Assembly: GCA_001898625.1 (NCBI GenBank)
Contig: MKUP01000013.1
Span: forward strand, 124,001 to 188,000
DNA length: 64,000 bases
Direction of reading: 5' to 3'
Origin: Burkholderiales bacterium 67-32
GTDB lineage: Bacteria; Pseudomonadota; Gammaproteobacteria; Burkholderiales; Burkholderiaceae_B
Below, in pieces: positions 17,861 through 28,277 of this stretch (positions within the stretch are counted from its first letter, which is position 1; the number at the start of each line of letters is the position of its first letter). The notes below the pieces were generated by a model, which was not told where the DNA came from, ran no database searches, and was given only the letters and a program-made list of their open reading frames with translations. The position numbers and the translations under genes are program-made.

Positions 17861-18790
17861 TCACCCCTCGGTCTCTCCAGGATGCGGCGGATCCGGCTCC
17901 GCCGGTCCACCCGCATCGCCCCCCGGGGGGCGCGCATCAGCGCGTAGGGGGGGAAAACTCCTCAAGTCGTGCAAGACCTGCCGCGTCGACATCGGCCGGC
18001 CATTCATATGATAGTCCAGCCGTTCTCGCAGCAAGCGGCGCAGCTCGGGCTCGGCCGCGGCATCGTCGAAGCGGCCCGCGGCCAGCGCCAGCAGCGACTC
18101 ACCGGTGATGGGCGTGCCCAGTTGTGGCGCTTCGGGCTCCTCGGATTCCGGCCCTGCTTCCAGCGGGACCCGGTAGCGCATGCCGGCTTGCACGGGCTCG
18201 CCGCTGCCCGTGGCGGCCGGGTCGAAGCCATAGCCGATCTCGCACAGCAGCCGCCATTCGAACTCCCGCAAGGCCGCCGACAACCGGGGATGCGCGGCCA
18301 GGCGGGACAAGGCCTCGACATAGGCGTCGTACAGCGACTCGTGGGGGTCGTCGCGCCCCAGCAGGCGCAGCAGCAGTTCGTTCAGGTACCAGCCCGACAT
18401 GGCCGCCGCGCCCTGCAAACGCTGCGGGGCCCCGAACCACTCGGCCCGCACCAGGGTCTTGATCTCGCCGGCGCCGCTCCAGGAAAGGCTCAGCCGCTGG
18501 AAGGCGATCAGCACCGGCCGCAGCGCCGAATGCGGCCGCTTCGCGCCCTTGGCCACCAGCGCCAGCCGGCCGTGGGAACGCGTGAACACGTCCAGGATCA
18601 GCGAGGTTTCGCGATAGGGATAACTGTGGATCAGGAAGGCGGGGACATCGTCCACCCGCTGCCCGCGGCCGCGCGGGCGCGCTTGCTTGGCCGGCGCGGG
18701 GGCGGGGACCAGGGGCGTCCGCCGGAACAGCGATCCTGCGGCGTCGGGCAAGATCTCGTCCGGCGCCACGGGATCCTGGGAATTACTCAT
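17861..18790 (-). CDS. recO: DNA repair protein RecO with repeat-derived C-terminus
   Basis: 309 residues. RecO loads RecA with RecR in the RecF pathway. The OB-fold start PAFLIHSYPYRETSLILDVF and the LALVAKGAKRP segment are typical, followed by the helical domain. A long N-terminal extension (about 45 residues, Pro/Arg rich) precedes the OB fold. The last roughly 25 residues (FPPLRADARPPGGDAGG... to the stop) are encoded by a copy of the dispersed GC-rich repeat, so the natural end was probably near HDLRS. It overlaps era by 8 bp. Confidence 0.92.
   Translation of the reverse strand: MSNSQDPVAPDEILPDAAGSLFRRTPLVPAPAPAKQARPRGRGQRVDDVPAFLIHSYPYRETSLILDVFTRSHGRLALVAKGAKRPHSALRPVLIAFQRLSLSWSGAGEIKTLVRAEWFGAPQRLQGAAAMSGWYLNELLLRLLGRDDPHESLYDAYVEALSRLAAHPRLSAALREFEWRLLCEIGYGFDPAATGSGEPVQAGMRYRVPLEAGPESEEPEAPQLGTPITGESLLALAAGRFDDAAAEPELRRLLRERLDYHMNGRPMSTRQVLHDLRSFPPLRADARPPGGDAGGPAEPDPPHPGETEG
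17880..17953 (-). repeat. Dispersed hairpin repeat, copy A (type 2)
   Basis: Minus-strand orientation. Read on the minus strand, a GATGCG-g-GTGGA-CCGGC arm and GCCGG-a-TCCGC-CGCATC arm flank a gga loop, preceded by C-run/G-run and TACGCG/CGCGC elements. One pair in the middle arm is a G-T wobble. The whole copy lies inside recO and encodes its C-terminus. Confidence 0.8.
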
Positions 18791-19688
18791 AACCCAGGTC
18801 GCGCAGCGCGCTTTCGCGCTCGGCCCAGCCCTTGCGCACCTTCACGTAGATTTCCAGGTGCACCGGCTTGTCGATCAGCTTGGCGATGTCCTGCCTGGCC
18901 TCGGTGGCGATGCGCTTCATCCGTTCGCCGCCCGTGCCCAGCAGGATCGGCCGGTGGCTGTCCCGGTCGACGATCACGCAGGCCGCGATGCGGGTCACGC
19001 GGGGCTGCTCTTCCCATTGCTCGATGACCACGGTGGAGCCGTAGGGCAGCTCGTCGCCGACCAGGCGGAAGATCTTCTCGCGGATGAGTTCACTGGCGAT
19101 GAAGCGCACCGGCCGGTCGGTCAGGGTATCTTCCTCGAACATGGGCTCGCCTTCGGGCAGGCCCTTGGCGATCTCGTCCAGCAGATGGTCGAGCTGGCGC
19201 GACTTGGCAGCGCTGACCGGCACGACGGCATCGTAGGGGTGCAGCGCCATGATGCGCGACACGTAGGGAAACAGCGCGTCGCGGTCCTTGAGCAGGTCGG
19301 TCTTGTTCACAGCCAGGATGCGCCGCGCCCGCGCCGGCAGCAGCGGCAGCAGGTTGGCGTCGCCCTCGGACCACTTGCCGGCCTCGACCACGTGCACCAC
19401 GACGTCCACGTCGGCCAGCGCCTGGGTCACCACCCGGTTCATCATGCGGTTCATCGCGCCGCCGTGGCGGGTCTGGAAACCGGGCGTGTCGACGAACACG
19501 AATTGCTCGGGGCCACGCGTGAAAACACCGTGGATGCGGTGGCGCGTGGTCTGCGCCTTGCGCGAGACGATGCTGACCTTGGCACCGATCAGCGCGTTCA
19601 GCAGGGTCGATTTGCCCACGTTGGGCCGACCGACGATGGCGACGAAACCGCAGCGGCTGGCGGTGGAGGAATCAGAAGACATGGTCAT
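18783..19688 (-). CDS. era: GTPase Era
   Basis: 301 residues. Era binds 16S rRNA 3' end during 30S maturation. G motifs are intact: G1 [10 protein letters not shown]2/G3 region with FVDTPGFQ, G4 AVNKTDLL and G5 PVSAAK. A C-terminal KH domain follows ([31 protein letters not shown]). The ATG at 19688 overlaps the rnc stop by 4 bp (ATGA); a second ATG two codons in (19682) is equally plausible. It is in the usual rnc-era-recO order. Confidence 0.95.
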   Translation of the reverse strand: MTMSSDSSTASRCGFVAIVGRPNVGKSTLLNALIGAKVSIVSRKAQTTRHRIHGVFTRGPEQFVFVDTPGFQTRHGGAMNRMMNRVVTQALADVDVVVHVVEAGKWSEGDANLLPLLPARARRILAVNKTDLLKDRDALFPYVSRIMALHPYDAVVPVSAAKSRQLDHLLDEIAKGLPEGEPMFEEDTLTDRPVRFIASELIREKIFRLVGDELPYGSTVVIEQWEEQPRVTRIAACVIVDRDSHRPILLGTGGERMKRIATEARQDIAKLIDKPVHLEIYVKVRKGWAERESALRDLGYE

Positions 19689-20650
19689 TTCTTGACGGCG
19701 GGTTGGCTCGAGGCGGACAGGGTCTCGCCGGCGGGCTGCGGCGCCGAGGGTGCTGCCTGGGGTTCTTTCCGGGGGATGGCCGCCGGGACCGGCGCCTTGC
19801 CCTCGGCCGCCTGGGTCGAGGTGATCTTGGCGACCGGCGCCTCGGTGACGACGGGAGCCTTGGCCGGAACCGGGGCGGCGCCCTCCCCGGCCTTCGCCGG
19901 CTCGTCCGGCACTTCCTGCGCCACCGCCACCGGCAGCGACAACTGGGCCGTCTTGCGCGCGCGCGGCGAACGCTTGGCGGGCGTCGGGTTGGCGGCCAGC
20001 GCCGCCTCCAGCGCCTGCTTGGCGGCCGCCTGCTCGGCGGCGCGGCGGCTGCCGCCTATGCCGACCACCTGCACATCCAGCTTGGGGATGGCGCACTCGA
20101 CTTCGAATTCCTGGCTGTGGGCCGCGCCGTGCGTGGCCACCACCGTGTAGACCGGCAGCGCGATCTTGCGGCCCTGCAGGTATTCCTGCAGCAGCGTCTT
20201 GGCATCCTTGCCCAGCGTTTTCGGGTCGACGGTCTCGAGCACGGGCTTGTAGAGCCGGGCGATCACCGCGCTGGCCGCGTCGAAGCCGCCATCCATGAAG
20301 ATGGCGCCAAAGATGGCCTCGAGCGTATCGGCCAGGATGGAAGGCCGGCGGAAACCGCCGCTTTTCAACTCGCCTTCGCCCAGGCGCAGGAAGCGCGACA
20401 ACTCCACCCGCTGCGCGATATCCGCCAGCGATGCCTGCTTGACCAGATTCGCGCGCAGGCGGGACAGATCGCCTTCGTCGATGCGGGCGAAGCGGTCGTA
20501 CAGCAAGGAAGCGATCGCGCAGTTCAGCACGCTGTCGCCCAGGAACTCCAGGCGTTCGTTGTGCCTGCTGCTATGGCTGCGATGCGTCAGCGCCTGCTCC
20601 AGGAGACTCTTGTTCTTGAAGTTGTAGGCAAGGCTGGTCTCGAGATTCAT
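19685..20650 (-). CDS. rnc: Ribonuclease III with long C-terminal tail
   Basis: 321 residues. It cuts double-stranded RNA in rRNA processing and mRNA decay. The catalytic signature [19 protein letters not shown] (about 31-49) and second acidic helix [15 protein letters not shown] are present, and the dsRNA-binding domain follows ([16 protein letters not shown] to [17 protein letters not shown]). Residues from about 232 on are an extra Ala/Pro/Lys-rich tail of about 90 residues, probably disordered; E. coli RNase III ends near 226. A repeat copy lies just upstream of the start. Confidence 0.95.
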   Translation of the reverse strand: MNLETSLAYNFKNKSLLEQALTHRSHSSRHNERLEFLGDSVLNCAIASLLYDRFARIDEGDLSRLRANLVKQASLADIAQRVELSRFLRLGEGELKSGGFRRPSILADTLEAIFGAIFMDGGFDAASAVIARLYKPVLETVDPKTLGKDAKTLLQEYLQGRKIALPVYTVVATHGAAHSQEFEVECAIPKLDVQVVGIGGSRRAAEQAAAKQALEAALAANPTPAKRSPRARKTAQLSLPVAVAQEVPDEPAKAGEGAAPVPAKAPVVTEAPVAKITSTQAAEGKAPVPAAIPRKEPQAAPSAPQPAGETLSASSQPAVKK

Positions 20651-20727
20651 GCCCCCCCCCTACGCGCTGCGCGCGCCCCCCGGGGGGCGGCACTGGCGGA
20701 CCGGCGGAGCCGGATCCGCTGTGCCCA
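20651..20727 (+). repeat. Dispersed hairpin repeat, copy B (type 1)
   Basis: Plus orientation: C-run, TACGCGCTGCGCGCG, C-run/G-run stem, then GGCAC-tg-GCGGA-CCGGC-gga with arm GCCGG-a-TCCGC-t-GTGCC. It lies between lepB and rnc. The rest of the gap to the lepB stop (20728-20881) is GC-rich with no gene seen. Confidence 0.85.
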
Positions 20728-20881
20728 TGGGTACGACCCGGCTGATGACGGATGGGGAAGCTGCGTGGCGGGGCAATGCGCATGCGCGGCCGCGCCGCCA
20801 GGCGCGGCGGGCGCTTGCGGCGGGGTGCGACAGGCGGAGATAGGTGACGAGTTCATGCGGTGCGGCGCATGGCGCAAGACA

Positions 20882-21784
20882 TCAATGGAAGCGGCCAATC
20901 CGTTTCAGGTCCCCGAAATTCATCCAGACGAAAAACGCCTTGCCCACGATATTCGAATCCGGCACGAAACCCCAATAGCGGCTGTCCGCGCTGTTATCCC
21001 GATTATCGCCCATGACGAAATAATTGCCTGCGGGCACTTTGCAACGCACACCCTCGCGGGAATATTCGCAGGCATCGCGGTTCGGATAGCCGCCAAACGG
21101 GTCGATTTCCGGCGAACGTCGCTCATCTATCAATATCTGGTGCTCTACACCTTTGATATTTTCGTTATACAGCGCGGCGTAGGAAACCCGGTCGGGGTCG
21201 AAATATTCCCCTACTTTTTTCGTGGGTATTTCCTGGCCATTGATGGTCAGTCGCTTGTTCAGGTAGGCCACTTCGTCGCCCGGCACGCCGATCACGCGCT
21301 TGATGTAGTCGACCTGCGGATCGACCGGGTAGCGGAACACGACGACGTCGCCGCGCTGCGGGTCGCCCAGCGGGACGACCTTCTTGTCCACGATGGGCAG
21401 GCGCAGGCCGTACGAAAACTTGTTGACCAGGATGAGGTCGCCGATCTGCAGCGTGGGTATCATCGAGCCCGAGGGGATGCGGAACGGTTCGACCACGAAC
21501 GAGCGCAGCACGAACACGAACAGGATCACCGGGAAGAAGCTGACGGAGTACTCCACCCACCAGGGCATCTTGCCAGCGCGGTCCACCACGTCCTGGCGCT
21601 GGCGCGCGACTTCGGTCTCGCCGCTGGCGGCGCGTACCGACTGGGCGCGCCCGGCGTCGAATTCGGCGGCGGCACGGGCCATGCGGGCGGTGCGCTGCGG
21701 GCGCAGCGACACGCGGTCGAATGCCCAGACGATGCCGGTCACGACCAGCAGCACGAACAGGATCAGCGCGAAATTCAGGCTCAT
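20882..21784 (-). CDS. lepB: Signal peptidase I
   Basis: 300 residues. This is the inner-membrane protease that removes signal peptides from exported proteins. Two N-terminal membrane helices (about 4-21 and 74-92) surround a basic cytoplasmic loop. The catalytic Ser is in PSGSMIPTL (about residue 101) and the Lys in DYIKRVIGVPGDEV. The family boxes MGDNRDNSADSRYWG and GKAFFVWM close the protein. It lies 37 bp after lepA on the same strand, the standard lepA-lepB pair. Confidence 0.96.
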   Translation of the reverse strand: MSLNFALILFVLLVVTGIVWAFDRVSLRPQRTARMARAAAEFDAGRAQSVRAASGETEVARQRQDVVDRAGKMPWWVEYSVSFFPVILFVFVLRSFVVEPFRIPSGSMIPTLQIGDLILVNKFSYGLRLPIVDKKVVPLGDPQRGDVVVFRYPVDPQVDYIKRVIGVPGDEVAYLNKRLTINGQEIPTKKVGEYFDPDRVSYAALYNENIKGVEHQILIDERRSPEIDPFGGYPNRDACEYSREGVRCKVPAGNYFVMGDNRDNSADSRYWGFVPDSNIVGKAFFVWMNFGDLKRIGRFH

Positions 21785-21821
21785 GCCGCCTTCCCCTCGA
21801 TATGGTTCACAACACCGCGGT

Positions 21822-23615
<1,794 letters not shown>

Positions 23616-23633
23616 GCGATCCAAGTGATGAGC

Positions 23634-23709
23634 CCACCCCCTACGCGCTGCGCACGCCCCCTCAAGGGGGCGGCACTGGCGGACCGGCGAAGCCGGGGCC
23701 GCGGTGCCC
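23634..23709 (+). repeat. Dispersed hairpin repeat, copy C (type 1, diverged)
   Basis: Plus orientation between mucD and lepA. The hairpin reads GGCAC-tg-GCGG-a-CCGGC-gaa with arm GCCGG-gg-CCGC-g-GTGCC. The loop and bulge differ from copy B while all three stem blocks still pair. Confidence 0.8.
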
Positions 23710-23721
23710 TTGGGGATTTGC

Positions 23722-23781
23722 AAAAAAAGGGGGCGCAACGCGCCCCGCCTGTATCAGCCGTGCGGGACGTTCCCGCACGGC
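23722..23781 (-). terminator. Double terminator after mucD
   Basis: On the minus strand a perfect 11-bp stem (GCCGTGCGGGA/TCCCGCACGGC, 23757-23781) is followed by a second hairpin GGGGCGC-gtt-GCGCCCC (23730-23746) and then C plus seven Ts (complement of 23722-23728). The second is a textbook intrinsic terminator. It separates the sigma-E module from lepA-lepB-rnc-era. Confidence 0.85.
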
Positions 23782-23840
23782 CTGCCTGATAGATATGTCG
23801 CGACCCGGCATTTTACCGCCGAGCGCGAATGTCTGCCCGA

Positions 23841-25304
23841 CTACCTCGTGGGCCGTATCGGCACCCACTGGGTCAGGTCGTCGCGCCGGACCAGCACGCC
23901 GTGGACCTTGCTCCGGTCGATCTTGGCCACCAGTCCGTTGAACTGCGACGCGCCGGTGATTTCGGTATTGTCCAGCGCCAGGATGACATCCCCCTGGCGG
24001 ATGCCGGCCCGCGCGGCGGGGCCGTCGGCGGCGTCCACCTGCACCCCGCCCCGGACCCGCAGCTCGCGGCGGCGGGCGGCCGGCAGATCGGACACCACCA
24101 GGCCCAGCACGTTGGTCTTCTGGGCCTGGCCGCCGCCCTCGTCCTGGCGGGCGGCGGCGGCCTTGTCCGGCTCGAGCTCGCCCACGGTGATGGACAGATC
24201 GCGGGTACTGCCGCGCCGCCAGACCTGGATCGTCGCCTTGGCGCCCGGCTTGGTCTCGCCCACCGTGCGCGGCAGGTCGGACGAACGTTCGATGGTCTTG
24301 CCATTGAACTTCAGGATGACGTCGCCCGGTTCGATCCCCGCCTTCTCGGCGGGACTGCCCGGCTCGACCATGCCCACCGAGGCACCGGCCGTGCGGCCCA
24401 GCCCGATGGCGTCGGCGACTTCCTTGCTGACTTCGCCGATCTGCACGCCGATGCGGCCGCGGATGACCCGCCCGCTGGAACGCAGTTGGTCGGCCACGCG
24501 CATGGCCTCGTCGATGGGAATGGCCAGCGAAATGCCCATGAAGCCGCCGCTGCGGGAGATGATCTGCGAATTGATGCCCACTACTTCGCCGCGCATGTTC
24601 AGCAGCGGACCGCCGGAGTTGCCGGGGTTGACTGCCACGTCGGTCTGGATGAACGGCAGGTAGTCGCCCGTATCCCGGCCCGTGGCGCTGACGATGCCCG
24701 CGGTGACGGTGGAGTCGAGCCCGAACGGCGAGCCGATGGCCAGCACCCATTCGCCCTTGCGCAGCTGGGTGGGGTCGCCGGGCTTGAGCGGGGTCATGCC
24801 GGCGGCCTCGATCTTGATCAGGGCCACGTCGGTGCGCTCATCCGAGCCGATGATCTTGGCCTTGAACTCGCGGCGGTCCGTCAGCGTGACGTAGATGTCG
24901 TCCGCGCCGTTGACGACGTGGTGATTGGTCAGGATGTAGCCGTCGGCCGAGATGAAGAACCCCGAACCCACGCCGCGCGGCACCTCCTGGCCCTCTTCAT
25001 TGTTGCCCGGGGGGGTCGGCTGCTGCCGGGGTCCCCGGCCGGGAGGCACGAAATCGGGGCCGAAGAACCAGCGGAAAAGCTCGTAGGGATCCTGGCCGCC
25101 CCCGCCGCCATAGGGGCCGCGCGCCACGGCGCGGGCGGTGGTGCGGATGTTGACCACGGCCGGATCGGCCTTGGCCACGAGATCGGTGAAATCGGGCAAG
25201 GCACGAGCCTGCGCCTGGGCCGCCGGCTGGCCGGCGACCAGCAGCAGCGCGGCGAACAAGGCCAGCAGCAACGCGGTGCCCAGGGTCGAGCACACTCGTT
25301 TCAT
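23841..25304 (-). CDS. mucD: Periplasmic serine protease, DegP/HtrA family (MucD)
   Basis: 487 residues from the ATG at 25304, which starts a signal peptide (KRVCSTLGTALLLALFAALL, cleavage after AAQA). The catalytic triad is intact: His in LTNHHVV, Asp in ERTDVALIKI and Ser in NPGNSGGPL. Two PDZ domains follow (about 260-350 and 385-480). It degrades misfolded envelope proteins. As last gene of rpoE-rseA-rseB-mucD it is the normal protease member of the sigma-E regulon. A double terminator follows. Confidence 0.94.
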   Translation of the reverse strand: MKRVCSTLGTALLLALFAALLLVAGQPAAQAQARALPDFTDLVAKADPAVVNIRTTARAVARGPYGGGGGQDPYELFRWFFGPDFVPPGRGPRQQPTPPGNNEEGQEVPRGVGSGFFISADGYILTNHHVVNGADDIYVTLTDRREFKAKIIGSDERTDVALIKIEAAGMTPLKPGDPTQLRKGEWVLAIGSPFGLDSTVTAGIVSATGRDTGDYLPFIQTDVAVNPGNSGGPLLNMRGEVVGINSQIISRSGGFMGISLAIPIDEAMRVADQLRSSGRVIRGRIGVQIGEVSKEVADAIGLGRTAGASVGMVEPGSPAEKAGIEPGDVILKFNGKTIERSSDLPRTVGETKPGAKATIQVWRRGSTRDLSITVGELEPDKAAAARQDEGGGQAQKTNVLGLVVSDLPAARRRELRVRGGVQVDAADGPAARAGIRQGDVILALDNTEITGASQFNGLVAKIDRSKVHGVLVRRDDLTQWVPIRPTR

Positions 25305-25382
25305 TGAATGCGGATAGCACGCAGCACCGTGGAAGACTGACATGTAAGCTCCGGGTAAAGAAAGGGCTCGAACCGGCGGCGC

Positions 25383-26402
25383 TCAGGACTTGCGCGCGGC
25401 CACCGGCGTATAGCTTATCGAATCGGCGATCTGCTGGATCGTACCGAGGGGCGCCTCGCCCAGCACGGTGATCCAATGGTCGCCCAAGCGGCGCCCCACC
25501 ACGTTGATGGCGCCGCGGGCACCCGGCCCGACCTGCCTGGGATGCGATTCGCTATAGGGTTCGATGAAGACGGAGATCGCCGCCAGGCCATCCGAAAGCA
25601 TGACCTGCTTGACGTCGGGCTTGCCGCCCATCGAGCGCTGGACTTCCATCATCCTGTGGAAACCCACCGGCTCGCCCACCTTCCAGCCGAGATCGGCCAG
25701 CTTGACCGGCTTGAGCTGCGTGCGCACGACGCGCCAGCCCTCGGTCTTCCAGCGCGGCTTGAGCTGCTTGCGGTCGACATCCGCCCCCACCTGCAGCGCG
25801 ATGAACGCGACCTGTTCGACCACGTCGTCCTCGGGCGACAGGGTCTGGGCCCGCAGCAGCAGTCCGGAACTGCTGTCGGCGCACAGCCGGTAGCCGTAGC
25901 GATCGCTGTCCCGGGGGCGCAGAGTGATGACCTGGCAATCGCGGTCGGCCACACGTTCGGGCTCGGCTTCGACGCTGACGTCGTAGTGTTCGCCCAGTTG
26001 GTCCGGGCCGCCTATCATCAGGCCGGGAAAACGGTCGCGGGCGGTGCGGGTCTCGATCAGCACGGCGCGCTTCTGCGGCAGCAGGCACTGGATCTCGTCG
26101 TCCTTGCGCAGGAACTCCAGGGGCTGGCCGTCGAGCAGTTCGAGCCGCTCGTGCTCGCTCTTGCCGTCGTAGACATGGGTGATGCGGGAGGATTGCATCG
26201 AGGCGCCCTGCTGATACGCGAAGACGCCGGAATAATTGAGTTCCCGGGCCGAAGCCTGGATGCGCTGCAACAACCCGGTGCCATCGGCCGGCGCCGCGGA
26301 GGCCGGGGGCTGCGCCTGGGACGCGATCGTCACCAGGCACAACATGGCGAACGCCAGGGAACGCGTGGACCACACCACGGCCGAACGACTAACCTCCGAC
26401 AC
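25383..26402 (-). CDS. rseB: Sigma-E regulatory protein RseB/MucB
   Basis: 339 residues. This periplasmic protein binds RseA and shields it from proteolysis until lipoproteins or LPS signals displace it. A signal peptide (SLAFAMLCLVTIASQAQ) is followed by the RseB lipoprotein-like domain (NYSGVFAYQQGASMQSSRITHV, HERLELLDGQPLEFLRKDDE) and the smaller C-terminal domain (GEPVGFHRMMEVQRSMGGKP). GTG at 26402 is chosen because AAGGAAGG lies about 7 bases upstream, just after the rseA stop; ATG-like longer frames read into rseA. Confidence 0.92.
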   Translation of the reverse strand: MSEVSRSAVVWSTRSLAFAMLCLVTIASQAQPPASAAPADGTGLLQRIQASARELNYSGVFAYQQGASMQSSRITHVYDGKSEHERLELLDGQPLEFLRKDDEIQCLLPQKRAVLIETRTARDRFPGLMIGGPDQLGEHYDVSVEAEPERVADRDCQVITLRPRDSDRYGYRLCADSSSGLLLRAQTLSPEDDVVEQVAFIALQVGADVDRKQLKPRWKTEGWRVVRTQLKPVKLADLGWKVGEPVGFHRMMEVQRSMGGKPDVKQVMLSDGLAAISVFIEPYSESHPRQVGPGARGAINVVGRRLGDHWITVLGEAPLGTIQQIADSISYTPVAARKS

Positions 26403-26413
26403 GAGACCTTCCT

Positions 26414-27061
26414 TCAACGTTGCCCTGCGGCGGGTTCGAAAGAGGTGGCCGACACCTGCCGGATGGCGCTGCGGCCGGCGATCTGCCGATGGGCCTCGAG
26501 GTACTCGCCCAGCGAAACGTCGACCGGCGGCTCGGCCCGGCGAGCGGTCGGTGCGGCAACCTGGACGACGGCCGACGCGGCGGCGGGTTGGGCGCTGGCG
26601 GAAAACTCGACCGGCGCGCCCTGCCCGCCGAAATAGGGTTGGGCGATCCATGTGACCGAGGCGACGGCGGCCGCGGCCGCCAGGCCGGGAAAACCATAGC
26701 GCGTCATGAATCGGCGGGAGATCGCCCGCCGGGGCGCGGCGACGATGGGCGCCTCGTGTTCGAGCGCTTCGAGGAAGCGCTGGTGGAAGCCGGACGACAC
26801 GGGCAGCGCCAGTTCGGGCGTGCGCACCACGTCGCCGATCAGATGGTACAGGTCCCAGTCGGCGCGGCCGCTACCCGTTGCCAGGTAGGCGGACACCGCC
26901 GCTCCTGCCTCATCGGCCTCGTCGGCGAGTTCGCCGTCCATGTAGGCCGACAGCCATTCCTCGACGCGGGCCTGATTCAACCCGTCCAGATCATCCTGCG
27001 CAGACGCGCCCGTTTCCTGGCCGGAACCGGCGGACTCATTCCGATGCGATGTCACCTGCAT
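26414..27061 (-). CDS. rseA: Anti-sigma-E factor RseA/MucA
   Basis: 215 residues. The cytoplasmic N-terminal domain (ARVEEWLSAYMDGELADEADE... WDLYHLIGDVVRT) holds sigma-E, one membrane helix follows (YGFPGLAAAAAVASVTWIA, about residues 122-140) and the periplasmic tail should contact RseB. Two ATGs lie near the start; 27061 is preferred since GGAGG is 8 bases upstream of it and only 2 bases from the other (27067). It lies 80 bp after rpoE. Confidence 0.9.
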   Translation of the reverse strand: MQVTSHRNESAGSGQETGASAQDDLDGLNQARVEEWLSAYMDGELADEADEAGAAVSAYLATGSGRADWDLYHLIGDVVRTPELALPVSSGFHQRFLEALEHEAPIVAAPRRAISRRFMTRYGFPGLAAAAAVASVTWIAQPYFGGQGAPVEFSASAQPAAASAVVQVAAPTARRAEPPVDVSLGEYLEAHRQIAGRSAIRQVSATSFEPAAGQR

Positions 27062-27140
27062 TTCCATAACCTCCGAGGCTGCCGATTGCCCGGTTACCTG
27101 CCATTTTGCCCAAAATTCATGCCGCTCCGCTCTCCCCTGG

Positions 27141-27743
27141 CTACCAACGCTTGTCGTCCTGGGTATCCAGCAGAGGCCGCAACCGGGCCGCAATTGCCTC
27201 GCGCGCCCGAAAGATCCGGGATCGCACGGTGCCTATGGGACATCCCATCGACTGGGCGATGTCCTCATAGCTCATTCCTTCAATCTCGCGCAACACGATA
27301 GCCGTTCGCAGCTCTTCGGGAAGAGCCTCGATCGCCAAATTGACCGTTTCGGCAATTTCGCGGGTCGCCATCATGGATTCTGGCGTGTTGATATCGCTTA
27401 GGTTGTCGGTTTCGTCGAAAGTTTCACCGTCCTCGTTCTCATATTCGGACGGCGAGCTGGGACGCCGGCCCGAAGCCACCAGATGGTTCTTGGCGGTATT
27501 GATCGCGATGCGGTAGAGCCAGGTGTAGAAGGCGCTTTCCCCGCGAAACTGCGGGAGCGCACGATAGGCCTTGATGAAGGCCTCCTGGGCGACGTCTTCG
27601 ATTTCGCTGGGATCCCGGATGAAACGCGACAACAGGCGCAGGATCTTGCGCTGATACTTCAGCATCAACAGCTCGAACGCCTTCTTGTCGCCCCGCTGCA
27701 CGCGGGCGACCAGCTCGGCGTCGATCTCGCGCTCGCTCGTCAT
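27141..27743 (-). CDS. rpoE: RNA polymerase sigma factor, RpoE/AlgU type
   Basis: 200 residues. Sigma region 2 is DAELVARVQRGDKKAFELLM to EDVAQEAFIKAYRALPQFRG, and region 4 is LPEELRTAIVLREIEGMSYE to PIGTVRSRIFRAREAI. A roughly 30-residue acidic linker (SEYENEDGETFDETDNLSD) lies between. It directs envelope stress genes and is held by RseA, encoded next. The start overlaps the stop of the unknown gene upstream (ATGA), an unusual coupling for rpoE. Confidence 0.95.
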   Translation of the reverse strand: MTSEREIDAELVARVQRGDKKAFELLMLKYQRKILRLLSRFIRDPSEIEDVAQEAFIKAYRALPQFRGESAFYTWLYRIAINTAKNHLVASGRRPSSPSEYENEDGETFDETDNLSDINTPESMMATREIAETVNLAIEALPEELRTAIVLREIEGMSYEDIAQSMGCPIGTVRSRIFRAREAIAARLRPLLDTQDDKRW

Positions 27744-28276
27744 GCCGGGGTTCCCAGGCGGGGATCACGAGCCTGGGGCGCGACCAGCAAGCCTTCGCCC
27801 CGCTGCTCGGTCCAGGCGACAGCCAGGCGCAACCGGCGCCATTCGCCGGCATCCAGGCTGTCGGCCCACACGGTGAGCGTCGCCCGCGTGGGCGGCTGGA
27901 GCCGTCCCGGCGGCGGTGCGAGATCGCCTTGCAGCGTCAGCCAGCCCAGGGGGGAACGCCAGATTCGATGCGGCCGGAAACGCCGCCACCCCTCCCGGTC
28001 GGCCAGCGACCAGTTGCCGCCGGCGTCGACGGCAAGCGCGTGAAACGGCAGGCGCGCCCGGCGCTGGCAGCCGATGGCGCCCAGCGCCAGGCCCAGGCCG
28101 GCGGCCGGGGCTGCCGCCCAGGCCAGCGGCGAGCCGGTAAACGCGAACCAGGTGCCAACGGCCGCGGCCGATCCCGCTGCCAGGGCGATGCAATGCCCCA
28201 GCAGGCCGGCGCGGCCCGAAGGCCGCAGATGCGCCAGCATGGACAGGCCGGAGGGTGCCGTCCCGATATCGCTCAA
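27740..28276 (-). CDS. Unknown membrane protein between fabF and rpoE
   Basis: 178 residues, not recognised. Two hydrophobic spans (about 25-65, LLGHCIALAAGSAAAVGTWF and AWAAAPAAGLGLALGAIGC) are followed by a soluble beta-rich part (LAVDAGGNWSLADREGWRRF, LGWLTLQG, WRRLRLAVAW). Layout and position near rpoE resemble YgfX-like small membrane proteins, but this is only suggestive. The frame begins with TTG one base after the fabF stop; an ATG at 28240 is an alternative. Its stop overlaps the rpoE start (ATGA), so it belongs to this transcript. Confidence 0.65.
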   Translation of the reverse strand: MSDIGTAPSGLSMLAHLRPSGRAGLLGHCIALAAGSAAAVGTWFAFTGSPLAWAAAPAAGLGLALGAIGCQRRARLPFHALAVDAGGNWSLADREGWRRFRPHRIWRSPLGWLTLQGDLAPPPGRLQPPTRATLTVWADSLDAGEWRRLRLAVAWTEQRGEGLLVAPQARDPRLGTPA

Positions 28277-28277
28277 A

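Noticed and set aside
20647-20898. Short frames encoding [16 protein letters not shown]-like peptides at several places
   Set aside because: They are translations of the dispersed repeat (copies B, C, D, E, G), not a peptide family; no ribosome sites or conserved starts.
23616-23738. Upstream extension of lepA
   Set aside because: Encoded by repeat copy C; LepA homology begins exactly at [10 protein letters not shown].
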